DNA of 64,000 nt from Staphylococcus simiae (GCF_017357005.1 NZ_CP071589.1:1674001-1738000), one strand, 5' to 3'; counted from the stretch's first letter, positions 1 to 11,347 are shown. Made by a program: numbers and translations. The notes: generated by a model not told the origin, from the sequence alone.

Positions 1-492
1 AGTAGGTGCTAAATCGAAGTAACCACCATCATCATTTAACTCAAGCGTTGGTTCGCCTTTGTCATCTAATTTGAATAAGAAGAATTCTGGTTCAGGCCCT
101 AAGTTAAAGTCTGTGAATCCTAAGTCTTCCATTTCTTTTAACACACGTTTTAAGTTGTTACGTGGATCCCCTTCAAATGGTGTACCATCCGTTTTATATA
201 CGTCACAAATTAAACGCGCAACTTTACCTTGTCCAGCTGTCCATGGGAAGATAACCCAAGTATCTAAATCAGGTTGTAAATACATATCTGATTCTTCAAT
301 TCGTACAAATCCTTCGATAGAAGAACCATCGAACATCATTTCGTTATCAAGTACTTTTTCTAATTGGCTAACAGGTACTTCAACGTTTTTAATTGTTCCT
401 AAAATATCTGTAAATTGTAATCTTAGATATCTTACATTTTCCTCTTCAGCAAACTTACGAATGTCATCTTTTGTAAAAGTACGTTTTGGCAT
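1..492 (-). CDS. glnA: Glutamine synthetase type I, N-terminal part (cut by window edge)
   Basis: Makes glutamine from glutamate, ammonia and ATP in the cytosol. The visible 164 residues begin [18 protein letters not shown] and hold the beta-grasp N-terminal domain and the start of the catalytic domain, with the [11 protein letters not shown] segment typical of GSI-alpha enzymes. The ATG at 492 follows an AGGATTT ribosome site. The gene runs off the left edge. It lies 18 nt downstream of glnR, forming the usual glnRA operon, so it should be repressed by GlnR from the site at 946-962. The identification is secure; the remaining roughly 280 residues lie outside the window. Confidence 0.97.
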   Translation of the reverse strand, partial: MPKRTFTKDDIRKFAEEENVRYLRLQFTDILGTIKNVEVPVSQLEKVLDNEMMFDGSSIEGFVRIEESDMYLQPDLDTWVIFPWTAGQGKVARLICDVYKTDGTPFEGDPRNNLKRVLKEMEDLGFTDFNLGPEPEFFLFKLDDKGEPTLELNDDGGYFDLAPT

Positions 493-510
493 TTTGAAAT
501 CCTCCAAGTT

Positions 511-879
511 TTATTTAATAAATCGGGATAAATCACCACGATTTATTGGCAATGTTTCTCCAACAGGCTTTTGCGTGGCATCTACAATCATCTTTTTTCT
601 AGTTTCTTGTTCATCAGTTGATAAATGCTCTTGACTATCAAATATGATTTGTTTAATCCCTTTAATATTAAATCCTTTTTCTATTAATGATTTAATTTCT
701 AGTAATCGTTCCAAATCATTGAGTGAGAACAGTCGTTTCTTACCTTCTGTTCTTTCTGGTTTAATCAGTTCATGTGTTTCGTAATAACGGATTTGTCTTG
801 GAGATAAATCTGTTAGTTTACTAACAACACTCATAGAGAATACGGCCATGTTGCGTCTGATTGCATCATTCGACATCAT
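511..879 (-). CDS. glnR: Nitrogen repressor GlnR (MerR family)
   Basis: A DNA-binding repressor of glutamine synthetase that responds to nitrogen sufficiency in Firmicutes through feedback-inhibited GlnA. The 122-residue product has a MerR winged-helix near residues 13-60 (VSKLTDLSPRQIRYYETHEL), a wing segment RLFSLNDLERL, a dimerisation helix, and the C-terminal tail that contacts GlnA. The ATG at 879 follows a GAGGAGAGGT ribosome site; a second ATG follows immediately. It is first in the glnRA operon, and a GlnR box lies about 70 bp upstream, consistent with autoregulation. Confidence 0.97.
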   Translation of the reverse strand: MMSNDAIRRNMAVFSMSVVSKLTDLSPRQIRYYETHELIKPERTEGKKRLFSLNDLERLLEIKSLIEKGFNIKGIKQIIFDSQEHLSTDEQETRKKMIVDATQKPVGETLPINRGDLSRFIK

Positions 880-945
880 TGTACCTCTCCTCTACTTTTG
901 AACTTGTTAACAATTTATCATAAATAATCAGATAATACAAAAATA

Positions 946-962
946 TGTTAGGTTTTCTAACA
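946..962. promoter_or_regulatory. GlnR operator
   Basis: TGTTAGGTTTTCTAACA is a perfect match to the GlnR/TnrA consensus TGTNA-N7-TNACA and is a 17-bp palindrome. It lies 67 bp upstream of glnR, where it would control the glnRA promoter. Staphylococci generally lack TnrA, so GlnR is the likely ligand. Confidence 0.85.
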
Positions 963-1081
963 TAGAGCTTCAAACCCTTGATATGAAAGCATCCAATATA
1001 TCTGCATAATATAAAATTCAGTTCAATTACATAATTTTTTTCGAAAATTTTTAAAATAATCTGATAAAATAAACAAAATTT

Positions 1082-1111
1082 AACTCAGGACATTACATTT
1101 TGCCCTGAGTT
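1082..1111 (-). terminator. Terminator downstream of ynbB
   Basis: An 8-bp perfect stem (AACTCAGG / CCTGAGTT) with a 14-nt loop begins 8 nt after the ynbB stop. On the minus strand it is followed by a weak U-rich tract (AAATTTTGTTT). It separates hflX-ynbB from glnRA. Confidence 0.6.
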
Positions 1112-1118
1112 TTAAGTG

Positions 1119-2357
1119 TTAAACTAAACCTTGTTGTTGCAGTTGTCTAACTGCGCGAGTAACGGCTAATTTAACGTGTTCATAGGTTAATCCACCTTGT
1201 ACATACGCTTCATATGGTGGTCTAATAGGTCCGTCAGCTGATAATTCAATTGATGACCCCTGTACAAAAGTTCCTGCTGCCATGATGACATCATCTTCAT
1301 AGCCGGGCATATAACTAGGCTCCGGACTAAAATGCGCATTAATTGGTGAAGCATGTTGAATACTTTGACAAAATGAAATCATTTGTTCCTTAGTATCAAA
1401 TTGTACAGTTTGAATTAAATCTGTACGTTTTTCATTATATTTAGGTGTCGTTTTCATATTTAACTTATCTAACAATAAACTCGTAAATAATGCGCCTTTT
1501 AAACTTTGACTAACAACGTGAGGTGCTAAGAAAAATCCTTGATACATCTCTTGCAAAGAATTTAATGATGCACCCGCTTCTTTTCCTATACCAGGAGCAG
1601 TTAAACGATAACCACAACGTTGAATTAAATCTTGTCTCCCAACGATATAGCCACCGATTTTCGCTAGACCACCTCCAGGATTTTTAATTAAGGACCCTGC
1701 TATTAAATCTGCACCACATTCTATAGGTTCTTTTGTTTCAACAAATTCACCATAACAATTATCAACAAAAATGATGATATTCGGGTGTTTAGACTTTATC
1801 ATGTGTATTGCATGTTCAATTTCATCTATTGTAATAGAAGGTCTTTGGTCATATCCTTTTGAACGTTGTATCGCAATTACTTTTGTTCGATCATTGATTT
1901 GTTGCAACACGTTTTCTATATCAATATGTCCCTCTTTCAAAGCGATATCCTGATAAGTCACACCGTGTTCCTTCAAACTTTCAATACCATTGCCATTGAT
2001 ACCAATCACTTCAAGTAAAGTATCATAAGGACTACCTGTGATATATAATAATTCATCCCCATATTTCAACATACTTTGTAATGCTAAAGTAATGGCATGT
2101 GTACCTGAAATAATTTGTGGTCGAACAATAGCATCTTCTGCCTTAAAGGTATGAGCATATATTTCTTCTAAATGATCTCGACCAAAATCATCATAGCCGT
2201 ATCCTGTCGTACCTTGTAAATCACTTTCGCTTGCTTTGACATGATGAAATGCATCTAATACCTTTTCTTGGTTATAATACGCAATATCTTCTATCTTTTT
2301 AAAATATGGAGCTAATGTCTGTTCAACATCAACAATTAATTCATTAATATCAGTCAT
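1119..2357 (-). CDS. ynbB: PLP-dependent YnbB-family protein (methionine gamma-lyase-like, 'aluminium resistance' family)
   Basis: A 412-residue fold-type I PLP enzyme. Seen: the cofactor lysine context SLIKNPGGGLAKIGG near residues 225-240, a preceding VDNCYGEF aspartate loop, and a glycine-rich GTHAITLALQ phosphate-binding turn. The family was historically called aluminium resistance or methionine gamma-lyase-like. In Bacillus subtilis ynbB is reported as needed for 5-aminopentanol modification of elongation factor P, so a role in EF-P modification is a reasonable inference; the reaction is not defined. The stop is 8 nt before the terminator, and hflX ends 18 nt upstream, indicating one operon. 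Confidence 0.85.
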   Translation of the reverse strand: MTDINELIVDVEQTLAPYFKKIEDIAYYNQEKVLDAFHHVKASESDLQGTTGYGYDDFGRDHLEEIYAHTFKAEDAIVRPQIISGTHAITLALQSMLKYGDELLYITGSPYDTLLEVIGINGNGIESLKEHGVTYQDIALKEGHIDIENVLQQINDRTKVIAIQRSKGYDQRPSITIDEIEHAIHMIKSKHPNIIIFVDNCYGEFVETKEPIECGADLIAGSLIKNPGGGLAKIGGYIVGRQDLIQRCGYRLTAPGIGKEAGASLNSLQEMYQGFFLAPHVVSQSLKGALFTSLLLDKLNMKTTPKYNEKRTDLIQTVQFDTKEQMISFCQSIQHASPINAHFSPEPSYMPGYEDDVIMAAGTFVQGSSIELSADGPIRPPYEAYVQGGLTYEHVKLAVTRAVRQLQQQGLV

Positions 2358-2375
2358 TCTTTTGTCGTCCTTTTA

Positions 2376-3614
2376 CTATTTTTTATATCCCTCAATATAA
2401 TAATTTTCTTGAACTTCATTAAAAACAAGCCTAGTTACTAGCGTATGTTGCTTCAAGAAATATAAACGATCAGCGTCTTCAGCTGCTACTGTTTCATTAT
2501 AAAAAGTTAAATTTCTTTTCACTTCAGTCATTAATAAATCTTTTACTTTTTCTTTATCATCTGCATTTTTTGTTGACACAAATATATGTGGTAATTGTGT
2601 TACAGGAATATCTCCATTCACTTCACACAAATCTTTTTTATTAAAAATGACAACTTGTGGTATTTGACCCATATCCAGTTGAATAATTAAATCATTAACC
2701 GTATCATATTGCACGCGATATTCTGAGTGGCTGGCGTCAACAACGTGTACTAATAAATCAGCACCTTTAGCTTCCTCGAGTGTTGATTTAAATGCAGCAA
2801 TTAATGTTGTAGGTAATTTTTGAATAAATCCAACTGTATCAGAAATAATCATATTGAAACCTTCATTAATTTGAATTTGACGTGTTTTAGGATCTAATGT
2901 CGCAAATAATTGATTTTGTTCATAAGTTGTTTCATTTGCTAACACATTAAACCAAGATGATTTACCTGCGTTAGTATACCCAACTAAAGCCACTTGGTAC
3001 ACTTGATTTTGATCTCGTTGATTACGATAACGTTGTCGATGTTCTTCAACTGTCTTTAATTGGTGTTTAATTTCATTCATACGTGTACGTATATGTCGAC
3101 GATCCATTTCAAGCTTTGTTTCACCAGGACCACGAGTTCCAATACCTCCACCTAATCGTGATAAGCTCTTACCATGTCCTTGTAGTCTTGGTAATAAATA
3201 ATCTAGTTGAGCAAGTTCGACTTGTAATTTACCTTCTTTACTACGTGCTCTTAACGCAAAAATTTCTAGAATCAACTGAGTTCTGTCAATAATTTTAACA
3301 CCTAATAAGTCATTTAAAGTTTTCGATTGTGCTGTAGTTAACTCATCATTGGTAACAACGACATCAGCATCATGAAACTCAATAAATGCTTGAATTTCTT
3401 CAATTTTGCCTTTACCAACATAATATTTACGGTCAACACGATGACGATTTTGTGTCACTTGACCAACTACATCTAATTGACAAGTACTTGATAATGCATC
3501 TAACTCTTCCATTGTTGATTCAAAATCAAATTGTTGATCATCTTGAGCATGTACACCGACTAAAACAGCTTTTTCTTGTTTTTCTTTTGTATCATGAATC
3601 AATTGCTGTGCCAT
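2376..3614 (-). CDS. hflX: Ribosome-associated GTPase HflX
   Basis: A GTPase that binds and splits ribosomes, chiefly under heat or antibiotic stress. The 412-residue product has the N-terminal HflX domain and glycine-rich GGIGTRGPGE linker, followed by a G domain with GYTNAGKSS (P-loop), DTVGFI (G3) and NKKD (G4). A start 9 nt further upstream is possible, but ATG at 3614 sits 9 nt after the AAGGAG ribosome site and gives the usual staphylococcal length. It is co-oriented with ynbB and divergent from bsaA. Confidence 0.95.
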   Translation of the reverse strand: MAQQLIHDTKEKQEKAVLVGVHAQDDQQFDFESTMEELDALSSTCQLDVVGQVTQNRHRVDRKYYVGKGKIEEIQAFIEFHDADVVVTNDELTTAQSKTLNDLLGVKIIDRTQLILEIFALRARSKEGKLQVELAQLDYLLPRLQGHGKSLSRLGGGIGTRGPGETKLEMDRRHIRTRMNEIKHQLKTVEEHRQRYRNQRDQNQVYQVALVGYTNAGKSSWFNVLANETTYEQNQLFATLDPKTRQIQINEGFNMIISDTVGFIQKLPTTLIAAFKSTLEEAKGADLLVHVVDASHSEYRVQYDTVNDLIIQLDMGQIPQVVIFNKKDLCEVNGDIPVTQLPHIFVSTKNADDKEKVKDLLMTEVKRNLTFYNETVAAEDADRLYFLKQHTLVTRLVFNEVQENYYIEGYKK

Positions 3615-3724
3615 GTTATACATCTCCTTAATTTTATACTACAAAACCTATTCTATCATAGTGTATATCTAAAGACTATTAAGCAAAATTATGTTACATT
3701 TAATTAAATCGAAAGGATGATTAT

Positions 3725-4201
3725 ATGGAAACAATTTACGATTTTGTAGTAGAGACAAATAAAGGTGTTACTTATAAATTAGAAGATTATAAAGGCGATG
3801 TCATGTTAATCGTTAATACTGCAAGCGAATGTGGATTTACCCCTCAATTTGAAGGGTTACAATCTTTATATGATAAATATAAAGAACAAGGATTTGTAGT
3901 ACTGGGATTCCCATGTAATCAATTTGGTGGACAAGAGCCAGGTTCTGGTGAAGAAGCAGCACAAAACTGTAAACTAAATTATGGCATAACTTTCCCAATG
4001 CATCAGAAGGTCGATGTCAAAGGTGAACATCAACTGCCATTATTTAGATTTTTAACTGATGCACAACACGGTTTACTAAACGAAAAAATTAAATGGAATT
4101 TCACAAAGTTTTTAGTTGATCGTGATGGTAATGTGGTTAAACGTTTTTCTCCACAAAAAAAACCGGCACAACTAGAAAGTGCAATAGAAGAATTACTGTA
4201 A
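3725..4201 (+). CDS. bsaA: Glutathione peroxidase family protein (thiol peroxidase, BsaA-like)
   Basis: A 158-residue GPx-fold peroxidase that reduces hydroperoxides. The peroxidatic residue is cysteine (Cys36 in [12 protein letters not shown]) rather than selenocysteine. The conserved Gln is in [10 protein letters not shown], the Trp/Asn in KWNFTKFL, and Cys65-region FPCNQF fits the bacterial family. Staphylococci use bacillithiol or thioredoxin, so thioredoxin is the likelier electron donor (inference). It is one of only two convincing plus-strand genes here, divergent from hflX and convergent with hfq. The ribosome site is AAGGATGATT. Confidence 0.93.
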   Translation: METIYDFVVETNKGVTYKLEDYKGDVMLIVNTASECGFTPQFEGLQSLYDKYKEQGFVVLGFPCNQFGGQEPGSGEEAAQNCKLNYGITFPMHQKVDVKGEHQLPLFRFLTDAQHGLLNEKIKWNFTKFLVDRDGNVVKRFSPQKKPAQLESAIEELL

Positions 4202-4231
4202 ACAATAATTTCAATTAAATCTTTCAACATT

Positions 4232-4291
4232 AAAATGCTTCGTTTAAAGTATGGCTTTCAAATAAGAAACCGGCTTTAAACGAAGCATTTT
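4232..4291 (+). terminator. Strong terminator after bsaA
   Basis: An 18-bp perfect stem (AAAATGCTTCGTTTAAAG with its complement) encloses a 24-nt loop and ends in TTTT. An A-run on the left side lets it also work for minus-strand transcripts coming from hfq. Confidence 0.88.
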
Positions 4292-4550
4292 TACAAACAT
4301 TGTACTGTGCTTAAGTTATACGATATTCAATATATAAATGATGCTATACATTAGTTAATCTCACAATTAACATATGCTCACTTTGTATGTAACAACAAAA
4401 TTTTGTATTACATTTAAACCTTTACATATTGAATAGTGGTTGATTAATGCTAAATAAACATTGAGCTTGATTACCTATTTTTATTATGCTCATATACATA
4501 ATATCTATTGGTAAATCTTAGAAGAAATAACTCATGTTGTTGATTACAAC
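4292..4550. other. Intergenic stretch between bsaA terminator and hfq, nothing assigned
   Basis: About 260 bp of AT-rich DNA with no ORF of coding quality, no clear hairpin and no recognised repeat. It would be the hfq 3' untranslated region on the minus strand. Confidence 0.5.
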
Positions 4551-4790
4551 TTATTCTTCACTTTCAGTTGTATCTTCAGCTTGAGCTTCATTATCAACTG
4601 TATAAGTGCTGATCGCATGTTTGTATATCAAATGTTGTTTACCCTGAGAATTTAAGCTAACTACATACTTATCGTAATCTTCTATAACACCTTTCATTTG
4701 GAAACCATTTAAGAAGAATACTGTCACTTCTGTTTTGTTCGCTTTAAAGTTCTCTAGTGCTTTGTCTTGGATGTTGTCATTTGCAATCAT
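4551..4790 (-). CDS. hfq: RNA-binding protein Hfq
   Basis: A hexameric Sm-like RNA chaperone of 79 residues. The Sm1 motif (FLNGFQMKGVIEDYDKYVV) and a Sm2-like segment (IYKHAISTY) are clear; the acidic tail (AEDTTESEE) is short, as in other staphylococci. Its role in small-RNA regulation is weaker in staphylococci than in enterobacteria. The gene starts 15 nt after miaA, the conserved miaA-hfq pair. Confidence 0.97.
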   Translation of the reverse strand: MIANDNIQDKALENFKANKTEVTVFFLNGFQMKGVIEDYDKYVVSLNSQGKQHLIYKHAISTYTVDNEAQAEDTTESEE

Positions 4791-4805
4791 TTGTCAGAAC
4801 TCCTT

Positions 4806-5738
4806 TTATTTAATATGGGTTGTAATCTCATCTAACATCATTTGAAGTGTCATGTTTTCTTTGTCTAACCAATGAACATTCATTTTATTTTTGAACCATG
4901 TCATTTGTCGTTTAGCATATTGGCGAGAATGCTGTTTCAATTTATCAACAGCATCGTCTAATGTCATTTGTCCGTTAATCACTGGGATTAATTCTTTATA
5001 TCCAATTGCTTGCATACTTTGGCATGTTTCATAGCCTTGGTCAACAAGTTGTTGCACTTCTTTAAATAATCCGTGATCCAACATAATATCAACACGTTTA
5101 TTTATTTTTGAATATAATGTTTTACGCGACATTTCAATCCCTATTAATAATGTATCATAATTTTCAGTAAATTGTTGCACTTTCTTTCGATTACTTAAAA
5201 GTTTTTTTGTTTTTAAATAATATTCAATAGCCCTCAATACTCTTTGTCTATTATTTGGGTGAATATTATTTGCAGATTCTTCATCAAATGAAGCTAAATA
5301 GTCATGTAATTCAGTATTATCAAGTTCAGATAATTGAGTTAACTGTTGTTGAACCTTATCAAGTTGTTCTTGTGATACGCTTTCGTCTTCTAACTCATAA
5401 TTATACAACAGTGATTGAATATACAAGCCTGTTCCACCTGCAATAATCGGTACTCTTCCTCTTGCAGTTATGTCTTCAATTAATTGTTCAGCACGAAGTT
5501 TAAAATCATATGCTGAAAATGTTTCGTCAGGCTCTAAAATGTCTATTAAATGATGAGGCACATCACCCATTTCTTCTAGTGTAACTTTCGCTGTACCTAT
5601 ATCCATTGTCTTATACACTTGCATAGAATCACCACTAATAATCTCTCCATTTAGTTGTTTGGCTAATTCTATACTAAGTTCAGTTTTACCTGAAGCAGTT
5701 GGACCTACAATTGCTATTATAAAAGGTTTTTTCGCCAT
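4806..5738 (-). CDS. miaA: tRNA dimethylallyltransferase MiaA
   Basis: Transfers dimethylallyl to N6 of A37 in tRNAs that read UNN codons. The 310-residue product has the P-loop GPTASGKTELS near residue 10, the DSMQVYKTMDIGTAK catalytic/tRNA-binding segment, and the C-terminal RQYAKRQMTWF motif. MiaB, encoded at 18334-19878, methylthiolates the same base. Upstream hydrolase and downstream hfq are close (27 and 15 nt), so one transcript is likely. Confidence 0.97.
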   Translation of the reverse strand: MAKKPFIIAIVGPTASGKTELSIELAKQLNGEIISGDSMQVYKTMDIGTAKVTLEEMGDVPHHLIDILEPDETFSAYDFKLRAEQLIEDITARGRVPIIAGGTGLYIQSLLYNYELEDESVSQEQLDKVQQQLTQLSELDNTELHDYLASFDEESANNIHPNNRQRVLRAIEYYLKTKKLLSNRKKVQQFTENYDTLLIGIEMSRKTLYSKINKRVDIMLDHGLFKEVQQLVDQGYETCQSMQAIGYKELIPVINGQMTLDDAVDKLKQHSRQYAKRQMTWFKNKMNVHWLDKENMTLQMMLDEITTHIK

Positions 5739-5765
5739 AATATCTCGTTCTCTTTCCTTTTGTCT

Positions 5766-6674
5766 TTATATGTTCTTATTTAGCCATAAAAATAACTCTT
5801 TCCAAACTTTGCGATAGCCATGTTCAAAAAGGATTTCATGTCGTTTCTCATGATATAACTTAACTTTTACATCCTTTATACCTGCTTTTCTATAACGTTT
5901 AGCTAGTTTTAAAACGCCTTGGCCATAATCACCAAAAGGATCTTCATAACCAGCAATTAATAAAATAGGCATGTCTCGATTAAGTAACTTGAGATGTTTA
6001 AATTGTGTTGTATGATGCATATAAAATAACGTTTGGTGCAATAATTGAGTTGATACTTCAAATCCACAATATGAATCACGAATGTATTTATCTACTTCAT
6101 TTGAGTCAGATGATAACCAATCACTTGTTGTGCGTAAGGGTGATATGTTTTTATTAAAACTTTTAGTAAGCATATGATTTAGCCATGTAAGTCTTGATTG
6201 TTGACCAAAACTTGTTGTCATTAAAGTCAGAGCGAAGATAGCAGGTAAACTTTTCCAACTTGGATACATGGCCGTACCACTTAAAATAAGACCTTTACAA
6301 TAATGTGGATATGTTTCAACAAATAAGCGTGCAATGATAGAACCCATTGAATGGCCTAAGACAAAATAAGGTTTGTCACTATTACTTCTGATTGTTTGAG
6401 CAATCTCGAAAGCATCACTGACAACTTGTCTCATATCATCATAATGCCCTCGAGTCGTCTCATCAATGTCTTTACCATGTCCTCGATGATTATGCCTAAT
6501 GACATCAAATCCTTGTTGGTTAAGTGCTTGTGTTATTTTATCATATCGCTCCATATGTTCAGCCATACCATGAAAGATATGAATAAAGCCTCGAGATGGC
6601 ATGTCGGTATAATCAACTTTTACTTCTATATTCGTATCATCTATCACTGTTAATTTAAAAGCTTTTGTTGCCAT
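5766..6674 (-). CDS. Alpha/beta hydrolase, lysophospholipase/monoacylglycerol lipase type
   Basis: A 302-residue serine hydrolase of the S33/monoglyceride lipase type. Seen: oxyanion segment FHGMAEHMERYD, nucleophile elbow GHSMGS, a GYEDPFGD aspartate and a C-terminal catalytic histidine in the EKRHEIL context. There is no signal peptide, so it is cytosolic. The natural substrate is unknown; a lysophospholipid or monoacylglycerol is suggested by the family. ATG at 6674 follows AGGAG by 8 nt; an ATG 27 nt upstream has no good ribosome site. Confidence 0.85.
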   Translation of the reverse strand: MATKAFKLTVIDDTNIEVKVDYTDMPSRGFIHIFHGMAEHMERYDKITQALNQQGFDVIRHNHRGHGKDIDETTRGHYDDMRQVVSDAFEIAQTIRSNSDKPYFVLGHSMGSIIARLFVETYPHYCKGLILSGTAMYPSWKSLPAIFALTLMTTSFGQQSRLTWLNHMLTKSFNKNISPLRTTSDWLSSDSNEVDKYIRDSYCGFEVSTQLLHQTLFYMHHTTQFKHLKLLNRDMPILLIAGYEDPFGDYGQGVLKLAKRYRKAGIKDVKVKLYHEKRHEILFEHGYRKVWKELFLWLNKNI

Positions 6675-6904
6675 ATAATCAACTCCTATCACCAATATCA
6701 ATACACACGTTCGAAATCTTATCTTATCATATTTTCATAATTTCTTTCTTTACAGACTTTTACAAATTAATAATCAATCATTAGCAAAAATTGCCCTTTT
6801 GTACCTAGACGTCAATTTATTGATGTCCAAATCATTATCGTCACTAATAATAGAATTCAGTTCTATAAAAACAGTTTCTCTCAAAATCGAACTGATACAT
6901 AAAA

Positions 6905-6951
6905 AAAGCAAATCTAAAAACAACAGCCTCGACATATAGGACAAGGCTGTT
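6905..6951 (-). terminator. Terminator after glpD
   Basis: An 8-bp stem (AACAGCCT / AGGCTGTT), then on the minus strand a U-rich tract. It ends the glpFKD block. The rest of the 325-bp gap (6675-6999) holds a lone copy of the repeat arm TTCTCTC..CTGATACATAA at about 6874-6904 and nothing else recognised. Confidence 0.75.
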
Positions 6952-6999
6952 AAATAGATATACTATGAAGTTATTAAAACTAACTGTAGTTTTTAAAAT

Positions 7000-8673
7000 T
7001 TATTCTCTAACTGCTGGTTGATTATTACCATGTTGAGCTTCTTTTATAGCTTGATCAACTTCCTCAGTATAAGCTACAACTTGTGCTGGAGAATAATCTA
7101 ACATGTCAGACATCACTTTAATAACACTATCTTTATAATCTAAGACATCTTGGATGTTAAAGTACATTTTTCCTGAACGACGTACTAAGAAATCATTTGG
7201 TTTATAAACCATTTCTTGTTGAATCGCGTAAACAAGTTCAACATATATTTCTAATGGTAATTTATTATCATGGAATTGTGATGTTTGAGCAATATTAAAT
7301 AATTCATCAACATTTGAACCATATTTTGATGCTAAACGTCGTGCAACTTCTGCATCGATACCATAACCTTTAGCAGCGTCTACTTTCTGTTCAACAAATT
7401 TCGCAAAGTTTTTGCTGCCACCTACATCTCCACCAGAAATTGGCAAGTTTTTAGTATTGCATGGTCCAAATGTTAATTTATATTCTTCTTTTAATCGTTT
7501 AGATACTAAATCAACAATGCCTTTAGCCATATGACGATAGCCAGTTAATTTACCACCAGCAATTGTTAGCAAGCCAGATTTACCTTCCCATACTTCATCT
7601 TTACGAGAAATTTCAGAAGGGTCTTTGCCTTCTTCATAAATAAGTGGTCTAACACCTGCCCATGTAGATTCAATATCATCATCTGTAACATTAACACTTG
7701 GGAACATGTAATTAATTGCATCTATTAAATAATCTCTATCTTCTTGAGTTGTTAAAGGTGATGATTTGATATTATCGTAAAATGTATCTGTTGTTCCTAC
7801 ATAAGCTTTACCTTCACGCGGAATCGCAAAAATCATACGACCATCTTTTTCAGTATCAAAGTATACCGCTTGACCAAGTGGGAATTTTGATTGATCGATA
7901 ACAACATGGACACCTTTTGTTAAACGTAATTTTTTATTATTACGTGCATAGTCACCACTTCTTACATCGTCAACCCATGGTCCTGCAGCATTAATAACTT
8001 TTTTAGCTTTAATTGTATAGTTTTCATTTGTTAATTTATCGATAACTTCAACACCATTAACTTGTTGATTCTTATCATAAGTAAAGTGTTCTGATTTAGT
8101 ATAATTTATAATTTCAGCGCCTTTTTCAGCAGCTTTTTTCATTACTTCAATAGTTAAACGAGCATCATCAGTTCTATATTCAACATAGTAGCCTCCACCT
8201 TTAAGACCATCTTGTTTAACTAAAGGTTCTTTATTTAATGTTTCTTTTTTAGATAACATTTTTTTACGTTCTGATTTCTTAACTCCTGCTAGACGGTCAT
8301 ACATTGCTAAACCTATAGAAGTTGAAAACTTACCAAATGTACCACCTTTATGCATTGGAAGTAACATCCATTCTGGTGTTGTAACATGAGGACCATTTTC
8401 ATAAACGATTGCTCTTTCTCTACCTGTTTCAGCAACTACGCCTACTTGAAGTTGTTTTAAATATCTTAAACCACCGTGAACCAACTTAGTTGATCTTGAA
8501 CTTGTTCCTTGAGCAAAGTCTTGCATTTCAACTAACGCTACTTTCATACCGCGTTCACTTGCATCTAATGCAATTCCTGCACCTGTGATTCCTCCACCAA
8601 TAATAACTACATCGTATTCTTCATTTCTTAAATTCTTCTTAATATGTTCTCTTTTAAAAGTAGACAATGCCAT
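7000..8673 (-). CDS. glpD: Aerobic glycerol-3-phosphate dehydrogenase
   Basis: A membrane-associated flavoenzyme that oxidises glycerol-3-phosphate to dihydroxyacetone phosphate and feeds electrons to menaquinone. The 557-residue product has the N-terminal FAD Rossmann motif [13 protein letters not shown], the [17 protein letters not shown] family signature, and a C-terminal cap domain. It lies downstream of glpK with its own promoter and leader terminator, so it is expected to be controlled by GlpP antitermination. ATG at 8673 follows GGAGGCG. Confidence 0.97.
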   Translation of the reverse strand: MALSTFKREHIKKNLRNEEYDVVIIGGGITGAGIALDASERGMKVALVEMQDFAQGTSSRSTKLVHGGLRYLKQLQVGVVAETGRERAIVYENGPHVTTPEWMLLPMHKGGTFGKFSTSIGLAMYDRLAGVKKSERKKMLSKKETLNKEPLVKQDGLKGGGYYVEYRTDDARLTIEVMKKAAEKGAEIINYTKSEHFTYDKNQQVNGVEVIDKLTNENYTIKAKKVINAAGPWVDDVRSGDYARNNKKLRLTKGVHVVIDQSKFPLGQAVYFDTEKDGRMIFAIPREGKAYVGTTDTFYDNIKSSPLTTQEDRDYLIDAINYMFPSVNVTDDDIESTWAGVRPLIYEEGKDPSEISRKDEVWEGKSGLLTIAGGKLTGYRHMAKGIVDLVSKRLKEEYKLTFGPCNTKNLPISGGDVGGSKNFAKFVEQKVDAAKGYGIDAEVARRLASKYGSNVDELFNIAQTSQFHDNKLPLEIYVELVYAIQQEMVYKPNDFLVRRSGKMYFNIQDVLDYKDSVIKVMSDMLDYSPAQVVAYTEEVDQAIKEAQHGNNQPAVRE

Positions 8674-8700
8674 GTTAAAACGCCTCCTATAATATAAAAA

Positions 8701-8759
8701 GAGAGATTTATCCTACATAAACAATTTCATTTAATTGAAAATGCACGAATAAATCTCTC
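8701..8759 (-). promoter_or_regulatory. glpD leader terminator, probable GlpP antitermination site
   Basis: A perfect 10-bp stem (GAGAGATTTA / TAAATCTCTC) followed on the minus strand by UUUUU lies between the glpD promoter and start codon. Leader segments ACAAGTTAATAT, GAGAGATTT, CAATTAAATG and GTAGGA recur in the glpF leader. In B. subtilis, glycerol-3-phosphate-bound GlpP lets polymerase pass such a terminator in the glpD leader. Confidence 0.82.
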
Positions 8760-8789
8760 ATTTCTCGATTCAAATATTAACTTGTCTTT

Positions 8790-8819
8790 ATTGTAACATA
8801 AATTTTGTTATTCAGTCTA
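8790..8819 (-). promoter_or_regulatory. Probable glpD promoter
   Basis: On the minus strand TAGACT and TACAAT are separated by 18 bp, immediately upstream of the ACAAGTTAATAT leader motif. The -35 matches only 4 of 6 consensus bases. Confidence 0.55.
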
Positions 8820-8833
8820 TTTAGTGTTTGGAA

Positions 8834-10345
<1,512 letters not shown>

Positions 10346-10402
10346 TTAAACTGTAAATCAGTATATTAATTCATTTTACAAAATTTTTTAATAGGTTGCG
10401 AA

Positions 10403-10446
10403 AAATAGCATAATTTACAATAAACTGATGTCAAATTATGCTATTT
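10403..10446 (-). terminator. glpF-glpK intercistronic hairpin
   Basis: A perfect 14-bp stem (AAATAGCATAATTT and its complement), 16-nt loop, ends in UUUUU on the minus strand. It could terminate part of the glpF transcripts or act as an mRNA-stabilising/processing stem; no promoter of glpK itself was evident. Confidence 0.7.
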
Positions 10447-10465
10447 GATTAGCTGAATATTTTGT

Positions 10466-11284
10466 TTAATAAATAGTTTCAATATCATCATTTTTAGATG
10501 TTTTATTTAAAATTACACCTAAAATTAACGTAGCGATAACAACTAAGATTCCAATGGCACTTATTAAGTTAAATGTATGTTTATAAAAAATTGTATAAAT
10601 TACAGCACCTAACATACCGCCAGCAATAGGACCCAATACTGGGACAATTGCGTAACTCCAATTTGAATCACCTTTACCAAATATTGGCAAAATTGCATGA
10701 GCAATTCTCGGTCCTAAATCACGAGCCGGGTTAATTGCATAGCCTGTTGGTCCACCTAAACTTAAACCGATTGCTACGATTAACAGACCAACAATGATTG
10801 GGTTTAATCCGTCAGCAATCTTATTAATACCAATAAATAAAATACCTAAAGTTAAAATCGTTGTACCAATAATTTCACTTAAAAAGTTAGCGAAGTAATT
10901 CTTAATTGCTGGTGCAGTTGAGAATACACCTAATTTTGCACCTTTTTCTTCTGTTACTTTCCAATGTGGTAAATACATTAGCCAAACTAATGCAGCACCC
11001 ACAATACCACCAAGCATTTGACAAACTATAAATCCTGGTACTTGTGCCCAACTGAAACTACCATCCATTGCTAAAGCGATTGATACTGCTGGATTTAAAT
11101 GTGCACCTGAAAACTTACCAACTGCATAAACACCCATAGTTACGGCTAAGCCCCAACCTAAAGCAATAACAATCCAATCAGCACCATTACCAGCACTACG
11201 TTTTAAATTAACATTAGCACAGACTCCGCCACCAAAAAGAATTAAAATTGCAGTTCCTAGAAATTCTGCTAAATATGCATTCAT
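10466..11284 (-). CDS. glpF: Glycerol uptake facilitator (aquaglyceroporin)
   Basis: A membrane channel for glycerol, 272 residues with six helices and two half-helices. Both NPA boxes are intact (GAHLNPAVSIA and GYAINPARDLGPR); the Asp after the second NPAR marks a glycerol facilitator rather than a water channel. ATG at 11284 is chosen because GGGAGG lies 10 nt upstream; an in-frame start 18 nt earlier overlaps that ribosome site. It is first in the glpFK unit, with promoter, cre site and leader terminator directly upstream. Confidence 0.97.
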   Translation of the reverse strand: MNAYLAEFLGTAILILFGGGVCANVNLKRSAGNGADWIVIALGWGLAVTMGVYAVGKFSGAHLNPAVSIALAMDGSFSWAQVPGFIVCQMLGGIVGAALVWLMYLPHWKVTEEKGAKLGVFSTAPAIKNYFANFLSEIIGTTILTLGILFIGINKIADGLNPIIVGLLIVAIGLSLGGPTGYAINPARDLGPRIAHAILPIFGKGDSNWSYAIVPVLGPIAGGMLGAVIYTIFYKHTFNLISAIGILVVIATLILGVILNKTSKNDDIETIY

Positions 11285-11309
11285 ATATAAATGTCCTCCC
11301 AAAAGATAA

Positions 11310-11347
11310 AGAGATTCCTACAGCCATTTAATTGCGTAGAAATCTCT
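11310..11347 (-). promoter_or_regulatory. glpF leader terminator, probable GlpP antitermination site
   Basis: A hairpin (AGAGATT-CTAC paired with GTAG-AATCTCT, one mismatch) followed on the minus strand by TTATCTTTT, just before the glpF ribosome site. It shares the ACAAGTTAATAT motif (11362-11373) and other segments with the glpD leader. Confidence 0.8.

Noticed and set aside
59..634. 191-codon plus-strand ORF
   Set aside because: It is the antisense of glnA and glnR, whose identity is certain; no ribosome site and no recognisable protein.
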